Positions 8,595-19,100 of a stretch of 64,000 bases of DNA are shown piece after piece (the stretch's first letter is position 1; each line of letters starts with the position of its first letter). The position numbers were made by a program, and so were the translations under genes. The notes under the pieces were generated by a model. The model searched no databases. It had not been told where the DNA came from and saw nothing but the letters and a program-made list of their open reading frames with translations. Source of the DNA: Planctomycetota bacterium (GTDB lineage Bacteria > Planctomycetota > UBA8108 > JACQVS01); assembly GCA_028280485.1 (NCBI GenBank), contig JANQLS010000086.1:1-64000 (forward strand), read 5' to 3'.

Positions 8595-8614
8595 TGATCA
8601 TCAGGAGGGTAATC

Positions 8615-11600
8615 ATGTCCCTGCGAAAAATTATTAGACGAGCCGAGAACATTCTTCTTTTAATCGTGGGCTTATTTTTCTGCCCATCGGTAGAGGGGGC
8701 ATTCACTGTCGTCAACGGTTCATTCGATCCACCCGAGGCCTCCTATTTGGGGAAAACTCAATTTGAAGTTCGAGGTACGGGATTTACCAACCAATTGAGA
8801 GTGATCATCGAAGGAACTGTCCTCACTGGTAATCAACTTACGATCTCAAATGGTGGAACCGTTATGCGGGGAACGCTTCCGCCACTCACCCGTTTTTTTG
8901 GAGAACCGAGGCGAGTGGATGTGATCATCGATGAACCCGGCTTTGGCCGTCGGATTCTCAATGATGCTTTTACCTATTGGAGCCCTCTTCAAATTTCCAA
9001 TGTCACTCCCAGGGTTTTTTCCGAAGATGTTCGCATGCCGATAGCGATCGTGGGATTGGCATTCACTCCGGAGACAAGATTTGAAATCGTGACGGCTGAC
9101 GGGGTTCATCTGGATTGGGTGTCAGCAGTGAATTTCATTGATACCAGAAATGCGGAAGGCATCTTTCCGGCTGGTTTGTCGGGTAATGTTTATATTCATG
9201 CCATCGATGAGCTTAATGGTGAGGAAGTCAGGGCACCTTACACGAGAAGAATTAGTGTCACGGATACCCTCCCCGTCGTACGTACGGTCACTCCTGACAC
9301 TCTCCCTACGACGGGAGGATCTGTAGTTCTTCAGGGATTTAATTTTAGTACATCTGTAGATTATGTCATCGGTGGAAGAGAGATCACTAATATCCAGGTC
9401 TCGGGAGATGGACGGAGGGTGACTGGTCTAGCGCCAGCCCGTCCGGTCGGAACTTATCAAGTCTCAATTTTCAGTAAAATTGGACAAGAATATGGCCCAT
9501 TCTTGCCTGAAGTCCAATATGTCGAAGCTCCCTCGATCGTTTCTGTTAATCCAAATGTTCTTCGCCCTTTGCAAGAAATTGATATTGCGGTGACTCATTA
9601 TCGTAATGGGATCAGCGAGTTGACGATCGATGGTCAGGCACTTTTAAATCCCCGAGTTGCTGGAAACCTTCAGCGATCGGTGGTCACTGGACTGGTTCCC
9701 CCAGGCCTGACCGGGAATTTGGTTCTGGTCGAACTGAATGATCCTTATCTGGGAGATAATCCCGATGTCTGGGAGGTGGAATACTCGGATGCTAACTGCT
9801 CTGATCCAGCTCCTGCGAGGGCTCTCAGCCCACTTTTTAAAAGGGGTGATGTCAATAACGATGGATTAATCGAATACTGCGACGCCATCATCATCCTCGA
9901 ACATTTAGCTCATGGAGAGCCGGAGTTAAATTGCCCCGATGCTGCCGACTTTAATGACGATGGTCGCATCACCATTCAGGATGCCATTCAACTTAACTCT
10001 CAACTCGATGACGTATCTCTTAGTTGTGTCTTCGATGCGACAAACGATGATCTCGGTGCGTGTCGATACGACCGTTGCAGTCAAAGACTCGAATCAGTGG
10101 AGCCCAATGTTCTTTCTTATATCGGCAGGACTCAATTTGTGGTTCGAGGAAGTGACCTTTCCCCAGATATGGAAATCAGAATAGGTCAAAATGTTGAGGC
10201 CAAGGATGTCTTTCGGATTAATGATTCAACCCTGCGTGCTGAGTTACCCTCCCTTGAAGTGGGAGTTGTTCCCCTCGACGAACCAGTGGACCTTTTTGTT
10301 GTCTCCAGTGATGGAAACACGCTCTCCTTGCCGGGAGGCGTGAGGTTTTCTGGTCCTATCGGTCTGGAGTCCGCCAACCCTTCCGTGATTTCTTCAGATA
10401 TCAGATTGCATCGGGTGACCTTGACTGGATCGGGATTTACTCCAAGAACTCGAGTTGAAATTGTTCGATCAGGAAGACCTGAAAACACACCACTGGAAGT
10501 CACTTATATTGGAGTTGAAGAACTTGAAGTTCTAGTGCCTAGCGGTGAAGTCGGTGAGCTCTACACTCTGAAAGTCTTCGATGTCGCCGGGGGAGCGGAA
10601 ATCGTCGAGTCATTATTTCCCGATGCGATACTGACAGAAAATACTGCCGACCCCGTCATCAATAGGATCGGATCTCGCTTCGTGCCGGCACGAAGAGAAT
10701 CGACTCTACTTCTAGATATCGAGAATCACTCTCCTTCATTTCGTTATTTCTTGACCAATGGACAGAAGGAAGAAATTGATATAACGATTAATAGTGAAGG
10801 AATCGCCGAAGCCACTATTCCCGCCCATGAACCAGGATTGATCGACTTTTCGGTGGAGACTGGAAGTGGGGAACTGCTGCTATCTTTTGATGATTTTATC
10901 GAAGCCGTATCTACCACCGCGAGTACGGTTGAGGATGTTCAAGTCGTCATGGTCAACGGAGCGGTTGAACTGGATTGGGTGAATCCGAAACCCTTTGAAC
11001 AAGTTCAGTTGATGCGTAATGGTGAGTTGATTCGGACCTTTAGCCGGGGTGAAAGCTCGTTTACAGATCTGAATGCCGGTGTAACCGCAGCGGTTGATTA
11101 TACATTTGTCACTGTGGATGAAGATGGAGACGAGGGGAGAGCCGAAGTTCATGCGGCTCCTTGGCTATGTCTTCTTGGCGATGATGATCCCGTAGGAGAA
11201 CGAGGCGATATCGATTTCCGTCTCTTTGCCGGTCACGAAGCTTATTCACCTGGAGCCGGTGGCGGCGGTGCGCTTCCAAGTGCAACTCAAAATGTTACCA
11301 GTGGTGTCCCTATCTTGAGGGCACGAGCGAATCAGCTCCAACCTGAATTTAATATCAATCCTGAGGCCGTTAACCGATTGACAGAGCCCAACGAACTTCT
11401 CACGGGATTCAGGCTTGAAGAAGAATCGACAAAGTTGAGGATTCAAATTCATGGTGAACAAACATTGGCGGGACCGAATCTATCTCTCCGTCTGCTTATT
11501 GAAAGTGTTACCCCTGGAGTCGAACGAGTAGCCGAATTGATCGTCCCGATCAACCAAGGAGGGTCCGGGCATCGTTGGATGGACTTTACGTACAACACTG

Positions 11601-14600
11601 AAGACCCCGATGACTTAATTAGAGAGAGCTCCTTTCCCGCAGGACCTGGAGGAGGTGTCGATGCACCGTTCCCAGCAGCGGCTTATCAAGTTCGACTTTA
11701 TGCGGTGGGTGGAACCGATGGGGAGACTCATTTCTCGATTTCGAGTGACCTCAATTTTGATCAAATTCTGGTGCCGGGGGTTGGTTGTGCGCCTTATCCT
11801 TTGATCCATGTTCACGACACCACCGGATTGAACTCCAAGCCCCAAGTTCACAATGTCACTCAGATCGGATCCAGTGGGCTCGATACCAACTCTGAAGATG
11901 GATCGTATGCTTTCGTCGCCACGCTATTGGCCGAGGCTACAGACCCCGATGGAGATTCGATCATTCGGTACAACTGGCGTATCAATATGGGTGACGAGAT
12001 TCTTGTAAGGCAGACTGCGGCAGATCGTACTTGTGTGGCTTTCCCCGACTACGGAATTTATGAGGTAGAACTCGAGGCTTGGGATAATCGCTGTGGACGA
12101 GGAAAGAGATCTTTCCTCATTCAGGTCGATCCCTTCGGTGCGATCTTTTCACAAATTGAAGGTGATTACCCACTCTTTGCCTTCCCTAGCCCTCGACCCA
12201 ATATACTTAATTTCATCAACAACGTACCGGGTGGCATGGATAGTTTTGAACACCCGCCATCCCAAACATTCTCCTTCTATGTTGTGGAACGTTCACCGAA
12301 TGATAATTCTCCCAATCCACCAACAGTGTCGCGGGTACAGGTCGCTTTAACGGATGGATTTACCCCTCTGACCTACACCGATGGCTCCACGGCAAGAGTC
12401 GAAGCCGCGTATTTGAATCCCGATATTGGTAACCAGGGAGGCTTCAGCAATATTTGGACGGCGACCTTTCCGGATATGGGACGCATAAGATCCGGTCGAC
12501 AGTTTGTCATTCTCTCGGCTCGCGCTCGCTATGGAAACGGTTCCTTTGGTCCTTGGAAGTTTGTGAATGTCTACTCACCCCAAACTGGGAACGTTCTTTT
12601 CTTAAGCTCCCTCATTCCCTATCAATCCAAACCTGCGTACATGGATCAAACGGGTTTCTACACTACAGGAAGCTACGATCCTCAGCAGAGGAAGTATCAG
12701 TTCAATATAGATCTCGCACCTCCGGGAGGTCTTTCGCACGATTTTGGATCGACAGATCCTATCGATTTGAATCTTCCGGATGCCGCCGGGGGAATTCCTT
12801 TCCCTGCTTTGGCCAATCGTTGGCTCGATATTCGTCAATCGGCATCGGTGAGTTTCTCCAAGGGGGTTTGGTCCCTTGACCGTTTGGATCTGGGAACCGA
12901 TGCGGTGATCGCCAACGCGGCCATCTCGGCAGATCGAGATTTGATCGCCGATGCTCTTTCGACTGGAGGTGGAGGGGGAGCAGCTCTGAGTGTTCCCGAT
13001 TGTTCGCTCGACTTCGATCCCACCAACGGTGAGATTCACTTGTGTTGCGATGGGCGAATATTCGACCTCTCGTTCGATTGGGGAATTTACACTGGGCCGA
13101 TTTTTTCCGGTCCCATCGGGATCGTCAATGTTTCCATCGTGACTTCCATCGCACTCCAGGCCTCGATTGCAGTCGATACTGTGACTCGACTTGATTTCAA
13201 CGCCTTGGATATCGGCAGTTCACGGGGAGATGTCTGGTTGGATCCGAAGGTAAGAGCCTCGATGCCAGTAGATATTTCTGCGGTACTCTTCACGGGGATC
13301 TTCGATGTCATTTTCGATGCGGATTTTGACACTCAGTTGGATTTACAAGTGCCTGTTCATATCGGGGTGGACTCCAGTGGACCGTCATTTGACTATGCTC
13401 TTAAAGCTGGATTAAAAATCGATATGGATTGGCTGGGATGTTTGATCTGCCCCGGGATCTGTCCACTTCCGGCAGTTTGTGTGGGTGGAGAAGAAACTCT
13501 ATTCGATGATGATAATTTGTTTTCAGTCAACGATGTTGACGACCCGGTTTTCGATTCCACTCCCTGTGGTAGTGGAGCAGGTCAAGAAAAGAAGAATGGT
13601 GGGGGAGCTGGGCCGATCGTACAGGTCAATCCTCCGGATCGTCAATTAGCGATGGCTTCCTCGCCCAGTGGAAATGTTCACGTGGCTATCGGTTTGGATG
13701 GCACTCGAACATTACGTCACTTCTATCGTGCAAGAGGCCATGAATGGAAATTCCCGGCCTTCCCTAACTTACCACCTGGTGCTCTTTCTTCGCTGACTAC
13801 CGGAGTTAAGGACAGTCCCGATGTGATTTTCGTTAATGAAGATGTCATCCTCGTATCGTGGACTCAAAACTATTCCAACTTGGACCCGGCTCTTGACCAT
13901 ATCGACTCGAATGAGGGTCTCAGCCTTGAAGAATTCAATGCCATTTATGGTAGAACCGACATCGCGCTTCAAGCCGCACGCCTGGTTGTGAATGATAATA
14001 ATGGAGAGATTGAGTTCATTTGGGGGCAGCCCATTTTATTCCACCATCACAACCAAATTAATCCAGATTTTATGGATGATCATCAAGCGGATGGGCGAGC
14101 AAAATTAGCATTAACCGGGATCACCCCTGATCAGGTTGCAGTCGTCTGGACGCGGTATGACACTCCTGACATGGTCAGTTTAATCGATTCCTCCGATCCG
14201 GATGCTGGATTTAAATATAACCTCACTCAAACAAGAATTGATAAAGCCTATGTTTCGGTGGACCTGGATGCTCAAATACCTCGAGTGGAAAATGCGGGGG
14301 CCGGAGGGTATGTAAGTTTTACCAATCCGTCCATCAATGTGGAGCCGGATGTCAGTTTCTCCCAGGGGGCGGAGATGATTGTTTGGGTGATCGATGAGAA
14401 TCATGAAAACCTCCATGAATCCAATGTGGGAAGAAATATCTACTATCGACGAGGGATTGGCTTTCCGCAATTTGTTGACGGCGAGGGTTTGGTGTTGAGC
14501 GAAGAGTTCGTCGCGAATGCGCCGGGAATCTGGGATGTTGATGTTGCTCTTCGGGATCGCGATAACGGGATGATGATCTTCACGGCTTTGCCCGCGAACG

Positions 14601-16051
14601 CTCCCGCTGAGGATACCGGTATAGTCAACACTCGCCTCCTCTATTATGTGCGCTATGTGGATGGAGTGTGGCAAGAGCCAGAACTCATCTACGAGAAATG
14701 CAATACACCAATCTTTGCGAGACGATCCACACTGGTCGTTCCCGGTGAAGGTTGGGAGTTAGAACCTCAATTTGATTTCGATTTTGGAATCGTCTTTTCT
14801 CAACCTGGGGTTGAGGGTACTCAGCTCGGTTACATTCAACTCAGTCAAAATGTTTCAATTGATCCGATTTTATCGATCGCACCTCTCGCTCCACTAGAGG
14901 GTATTGAGGAGCTTGAAGAAATCCCCCAAATGGCCGATTTAAATGATGCCGTTCTGAATATCGATGGCAGCTTTGACTCCTTACTCCAGATGGCTCCCTT
15001 AGCCCCTCCTCTGGAGATCGCGAAGGGTCGGAATGCAAAGGGGCTCGCAGAGGATGACCTTTTCCGAAGTGGAGTTCGCTTCGAAAGTGTATCAAGTGGG
15101 CCAGATTTGATGGTGAACAGTTGTGAATCTAGCGATGCTTCAGCCGGGCCGGGTGAAACGGTTGTGGTTGGTTTTTCAGTTAAAAATATTGGTACGGCTA
15201 TAACTGGAGAAGATCCCGAAAACGGAGACAATATTCGGGTGTCGGTCGAGTTCCGGACATCGTTAGCCGAAAACGCGCCCGTAGAAATTCTGGAATCGGT
15301 CACCCTCCCGGCTCTGCCCGCAGGAGAAGAAGTTTACAGCGAAATGAGCTTCACACTTCCTGGTGATACTGGGTATGTCCATCTGGTCATCGCGGATAAA
15401 CCGGGTGAGCTCAATCTGGCCAACAACTCACGACCTTGTCAGGTTCCGCTTGAGCCTCCAAGTGGAGTGCGCACTCTGGTAGTGGATGTTCCCACTGGGG
15501 AAGAAGGTGAAACCTCACCAGCAGTTCTATTGAATTGGAAAAATGAAGGCATCTATTCGAGCATCAAGATTTATCGAGATAATCGTCTATTGACGGTGTT
15601 GCCACCCAATGAGACCAGTTACGTAGACAGAGGGCCTCGAGATATCGATGGTCACCGTTTCGCCGAGGAACATAGCTATCGAGTAGAAGCCGTCAATGGA
15701 AATGCAGCTGCTCCTAGTGATCCCGATGAAGAGGTTTCCGCAGTACTTAGCCGTGATCTTCCTCGTTTCATTCGTGGCGATTGCAATAGCGATGGTGATA
15801 CTACCGGTGTTACCGATATTATCTTTCAACTCAGTTACAACTTTCTGGGCAAGAGCACTCCCGAGTGTTTCGCCGCCTGTGATGCCAATGCCGATGGTGA
15901 TACCAATGGAGTTTCGGACGCGATCTTCATGTTACAGTATAACTTCCTCGGATCGGCTCCTCCCGAGGCGCCCTTCCCAACTTGTGGCGTAGGAGCTTTA
16001 ATAACGGATAGAATCCTGGGCTGTGAAAGCGTCTTACCAGAGTGCCGTTAG
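8615..16051 (+). CDS. Giant secreted surface protein with IPT/TIG-like repeats, PKD-like, CARDB-like and two dockerin-like modules
   Basis: The start is ATG 8615, six bases after AGGAGGG; the frame also opens at a TTG 21 bases upstream, which lacks this signal. The 2478-aa product has a signal peptide (about residues 1-29, ending VEGA). Six IPT/TIG-like beta-sandwich units occupy about 32-410 and 490-670 (for example VTPDTLPTTGGSVVLQGFNF). A dockerin-like Ca-binding pair sits at about 409-467 (RGDVNNDGLIEYCDAI, DFNDDGRITIQDAI). Then come a fibronectin-III-like unit (about 780-840), a PKD-like unit (about 1080-1172), a CARDB-like unit (about 2162-2282), a second FN3-like unit, and a C-terminal dockerin-like pair (about 2386-2459). 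The tail is Cys-containing (PFPTCG ... CESVLPEC). Probably an adhesin or surface scaffold; no catalytic domain is recognised. Confidence 0.85.
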   Translation: MSLRKIIRRAENILLLIVGLFFCPSVEGAFTVVNGSFDPPEASYLGKTQFEVRGTGFTNQLRVIIEGTVLTGNQLTISNGGTVMRGTLPPLTRFFGEPRRVDVIIDEPGFGRRILNDAFTYWSPLQISNVTPRVFSEDVRMPIAIVGLAFTPETRFEIVTADGVHLDWVSAVNFIDTRNAEGIFPAGLSGNVYIHAIDELNGEEVRAPYTRRISVTDTLPVVRTVTPDTLPTTGGSVVLQGFNFSTSVDYVIGGREITNIQVSGDGRRVTGLAPARPVGTYQVSIFSKIGQEYGPFLPEVQYVEAPSIVSVNPNVLRPLQEIDIAVTHYRNGISELTIDGQALLNPRVAGNLQRSVVTGLVPPGLTGNLVLVELNDPYLGDNPDVWEVEYSDANCSDPAPARALSPLFKRGDVNNDGLIEYCDAIIILEHLAHGEPELNCPDAADFNDDGRITIQDAIQLNSQLDDVSLSCVFDATNDDLGACRYDRCSQRLESVEPNVLSYIGRTQFVVRGSDLSPDMEIRIGQNVEAKDVFRINDSTLRAELPSLEVGVVPLDEPVDLFVVSSDGNTLSLPGGVRFSGPIGLESANPSVISSDIRLHRVTLTGSGFTPRTRVEIVRSGRPENTPLEVTYIGVEELEVLVPSGEVGELYTLKVFDVAGGAEIVESLFPDAILTENTADPVINRIGSRFVPARRESTLLLDIENHSPSFRYFLTNGQKEEIDITINSEGIAEATIPAHEPGLIDFSVETGSGELLLSFDDFIEAVSTTASTVEDVQVVMVNGAVELDWVNPKPFEQVQLMRNGELIRTFSRGESSFTDLNAGVTAAVDYTFVTVDEDGDEGRAEVHAAPWLCLLGDDDPVGERGDIDFRLFAGHEAYSPGAGGGGALPSATQNVTSGVPILRARANQLQPEFNINPEAVNRLTEPNELLTGFRLEEESTKLRIQIHGEQTLAGPNLSLRLLIESVTPGVERVAELIVPINQGGSGHRWMDFTYNTEDPDDLIRESSFPAGPGGGVDAPFPAAAYQVRLYAVGGTDGETHFSISSDLNFDQILVPGVGCAPYPLIHVHDTTGLNSKPQVHNVTQIGSSGLDTNSEDGSYAFVATLLAEATDPDGDSIIRYNWRINMGDEILVRQTAADRTCVAFPDYGIYEVELEAWDNRCGRGKRSFLIQVDPFGAIFSQIEGDYPLFAFPSPRPNILNFINNVPGGMDSFEHPPSQTFSFYVVERSPNDNSPNPPTVSRVQVALTDGFTPLTYTDGSTARVEAAYLNPDIGNQGGFSNIWTATFPDMGRIRSGRQFVILSARARYGNGSFGPWKFVNVYSPQTGNVLFLSSLIPYQSKPAYMDQTGFYTTGSYDPQQRKYQFNIDLAPPGGLSHDFGSTDPIDLNLPDAAGGIPFPALANRWLDIRQSASVSFSKGVWSLDRLDLGTDAVIANAAISADRDLIADALSTGGGGGAALSVPDCSLDFDPTNGEIHLCCDGRIFDLSFDWGIYTGPIFSGPIGIVNVSIVTSIALQASIAVDTVTRLDFNALDIGSSRGDVWLDPKVRASMPVDISAVLFTGIFDVIFDADFDTQLDLQVPVHIGVDSSGPSFDYALKAGLKIDMDWLGCLICPGICPLPAVCVGGEETLFDDDNLFSVNDVDDPVFDSTPCGSGAGQEKKNGGGAGPIVQVNPPDRQLAMASSPSGNVHVAIGLDGTRTLRHFYRARGHEWKFPAFPNLPPGALSSLTTGVKDSPDVIFVNEDVILVSWTQNYSNLDPALDHIDSNEGLSLEEFNAIYGRTDIALQAARLVVNDNNGEIEFIWGQPILFHHHNQINPDFMDDHQADGRAKLALTGITPDQVAVVWTRYDTPDMVSLIDSSDPDAGFKYNLTQTRIDKAYVSVDLDAQIPRVENAGAGGYVSFTNPSINVEPDVSFSQGAEMIVWVIDENHENLHESNVGRNIYYRRGIGFPQFVDGEGLVLSEEFVANAPGIWDVDVALRDRDNGMMIFTALPANAPAEDTGIVNTRLLYYVRYVDGVWQEPELIYEKCNTPIFARRSTLVVPGEGWELEPQFDFDFGIVFSQPGVEGTQLGYIQLSQNVSIDPILSIAPLAPLEGIEELEEIPQMADLNDAVLNIDGSFDSLLQMAPLAPPLEIAKGRNAKGLAEDDLFRSGVRFESVSSGPDLMVNSCESSDASAGPGETVVVGFSVKNIGTAITGEDPENGDNIRVSVEFRTSLAENAPVEILESVTLPALPAGEEVYSEMSFTLPGDTGYVHLVIADKPGELNLANNSRPCQVPLEPPSGVRTLVVDVPTGEEGETSPAVLLNWKNEGIYSSIKIYRDNRLLTVLPPNETSYVDRGPRDIDGHRFAEEHSYRVEAVNGNAAAPSDPDEEVSAVLSRDLPRFIRGDCNSDGDTTGVTDIIFQLSYNFLGKSTPECFAACDANADGDTNGVSDAIFMLQYNFLGSAPPEAPFPTCGVGALITDRILGCESVLPECR

Positions 16052-16114
16052 AAACATTGACAATGGACTGAAACTCTGGCGAGCTCAGCTACAAGAATGT
16101 GAATTTGGCAATAA

Positions 16115-16147
16115 CTGCTGTATGCTTAACCTTTAAGTATACGGCAG
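16115..16147. promoter_or_regulatory. Strong 15-bp hairpin between giant protein and kinase genes
   Basis: Bases 16115-16129 pair with 16133-16147 over 15 positions, two of them G-U, with a three-base loop (CCT). It lies 63 bases after the stop of the giant gene and 42 bases before the kinase ATG. There is no T-tract, so it may act as an mRNA 3'-end stabiliser, a processing site, or a terminator needing a factor. Confidence 0.55.
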
Positions 16148-16189
16148 AATTGTCATCTAAAACTGTACAAAGGAATTCCTGAAAACCGA

Positions 16190-19100
16190 ATGACATCGGG
16201 GTCAGAAAACTTATCCCCTGAGCTTGAGCGTAAACTCGAAGCTATCGCTGATGAGTATCTTGAGCTCTTGTGGTCTGGCCTCGATGTGAATCCCGATGAA
16301 TTTTCCCAGCAGTATGGTGAGTTAGCCGAGAGGGTGCGAGGGCGACTCTACCTGGTGAAGAAGATTCACGAGGCAGCCTGTGAATCTCGAGATGGATTAG
16401 TTACTGAATTCACTATCGATTGTCCTTCTTGTGCTTCATCGATTCAAATTTCAGAGCCAAATAACGAGAAGATCATCTGCCCTGGATGCGGAGGTGAGTT
16501 TCTTTTACGATCGGATTCACCCTCCGTTAGTTCCGGCAGGGTTGGAGACACCTTAGGGCGCTTCGAAATTCTGGAGTTATTAGGGCAAGGATCTTTCGGT
16601 TCCGTTTATTTGGCCTGGGATGCGGAGCTTCAGCGAGATGTGACTCTTAAGGTCCCTCGACATTCCGCGTTCCAAACTCCCGGGGATGAGGAACGTTTTT
16701 TTCGTGAAGCACGCAGTGTTTCCGGTCTTCGACATCCCGGCATCGTTCGTGTGCTCGAAATTACCGAAGTCGATAACCTTCCGGTCATCGTACGAGAATA
16801 TATCGATGGCCATCCTCTCGATGAAGTGATCGAAAAAGAACGCCTCAGTTTCAATGAAGCCACAACCTTAGTTCGAAACATCGCCGAGGCTCTCTACCAC
16901 GCCCATCAACGAGATGTCATCCATCGCGACATCAAGCCTGCCAATATCCTAATTGATTCAGAGGGTCTCCCTCACGTTACCGATTTTGGCCTCGCCAAAC
17001 AAGCCGGAAGCCAAGAGGTCACGATGACTTTGGAAGGGCAAGTTTTAGGTACCCCCGCGTACATGAGCCCTGAGCAAGCACAGGGCAAGCGCGATCTGAT
17101 AGGGCCTCAGAGCGATCAATTTTCTCTCGGTGTAGTTTTCTATGAACTTCTCACTGGAGATCGACCGTTTACGGGCCAGCGCTCGATGGTCTTGGAGCAA
17201 GTCATTTATCGAGATCCTCGTCCACCGCGCACTTTCAACTCCAGAATTCCAAGAGATCTCGAGACGATCTGCCTTCGAGCGATGGCCAAAGAACCTCATC
17301 GAAGGTATGAATCCCTAAGAGCTCTCAGTGAAGACCTGGATAACTTTCTTCAGGGCTGCCCTATCAATGCTCGACCTATCACCGCTATAGAAAGGCTCTG
17401 GCTCTGGAGCAAAAGACGTAAATTGATCGCGACGTTGATTGCTTCGGTGGTCATTCTTCTCTTGACGGTCACGGTGACCTCGGTCTTGAACGCCAATCGT
17501 GAACGAAGGCAGAGACAAGAACGTACCCGGCAAGTATCGAAGTTGCATATCCAATCAGGCTTGAAGTATTTTGAAAATCGAAATTTCTTCAAAGCTTTGC
17601 CTCATTTAACAGAATCGTTACGCCTTGAGCCTGGTGACAAATCGGATTCAGAAGCTATCAAACGCCTTCGCATCGGAACGTTATTACTTCACTCCCCACG
17701 TTTGCTCAATATGTGGTTTTTTGATCAACCAGTGGTCGACACCCATTTCAGTCCGGATGGCAAGCATCTGGCTATAGCCGAGGTTGGGGGAAGAGTTTCT
17801 CTTTATGAAGTTCCTTCCGGTCGTCTGATCCACTCGAACATTCAGCATCCTCAAGAACTTAGATCGATTCGCTTTCATCCTTATCGCAAACTTCTCTTAA
17901 CGGCTTGTGAGGATGGGAATGCCAGAATATGGGACTGGCAACGGGGAGTGATGACTCGCTCTCCATTGGTGCATAAAAATCATTTAGGCTACGCCTTATT
18001 CTCACCCGATGGAAAAAGAATAATAACGGCGACATCGGGAGGCCTGGTTCACATCTGGGATCTAAAAGATGAATCTCCCAGGGCTGTATTGAAACATCCT
18101 AAGAATGTTCTCAAGGCTTTCTTTTTCCCGGATTCTCAACGGGTTGCCACGATTTCTTCGGATGGTCATCCCAGAATCTGGGATGCCGACACTGAAAAGA
18201 TTTTGCATCTCATTCCTCAAGTTCCAGGCCTGGTCAAGCTTGATATCCACCCCGACGGGGATTCCATTTTGGTGGTGGCTTGGAATCGTTATGCCCAGAT
18301 GTACGACGCGAGAACTGGTAAGAAGCTGGGGGCAAGAATGACAGCTGGTTACGGAACCAATGCCGCAGTGTACAGTGATGATGGTAAGAAAATAGCTATT
18401 TCTGGTTGGGGAACAGAGGGTGGAATTTTTGATAGTCGTACCGGAAAACCGATCACCCCTCCCCTTCAGCAAAGGTTTGGACTCAGTGATCTTCAGTTCA
18501 GTCCAGACAGCCAAAGAGTTGCTTTTATTGGGACTGACAATCGATTGCGAATCTGGGATGCCCATTCTGGAAAGCGAGTCACTCCCTTGATGTCTCACGG
18601 CCCCCATGCAGGAAAAGTTCGATTTCATCCGAATGGACATATGGTTCTGACGATCAACCTAGACGGGTCGCTTACCTTGTGGGATTTATCAAGGAGACAG
18701 CCGGGTCGCCCTCTAGGACGTCACAGTAGTTGGGTTACAGACATGAGGATTATCAAGGGCGGTGATAAGGTCCTCAGTGGTGATAGTTCAGGAAGGTCCA
18801 AAATCTGGGATATGAAATCTGTTCGCTGGTTAGCCTATGGTCCACCTCATTGGAAAGGAACTCTCACTCTGGATGTGCGTCCCCAAGGTGACCTTGCTGC
18901 TACCCTAGGTGTCGATTTATTTGTTCGTGTTTGGAGGGTTAAAGATGGTTCATTGGAACACGCTTTTCAGCTGGAGTCCCAAGGCCGACATGTAAATTTT
19001 AGCCCGGATGGGCAGCTGCTTGCAGTGACCGAGACAAAGGGATTTGTCCGATTCTTTGAAGTGGATTCTGGACAGGAGCTTCCTTTCAAGCTCAATGTCG

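Noticed and set aside
12454-12879. 141-codon plus-strand frame inside the giant surface-protein gene
   Set aside because: Overlaps a well-supported frame; composition is that of an out-of-frame translation.
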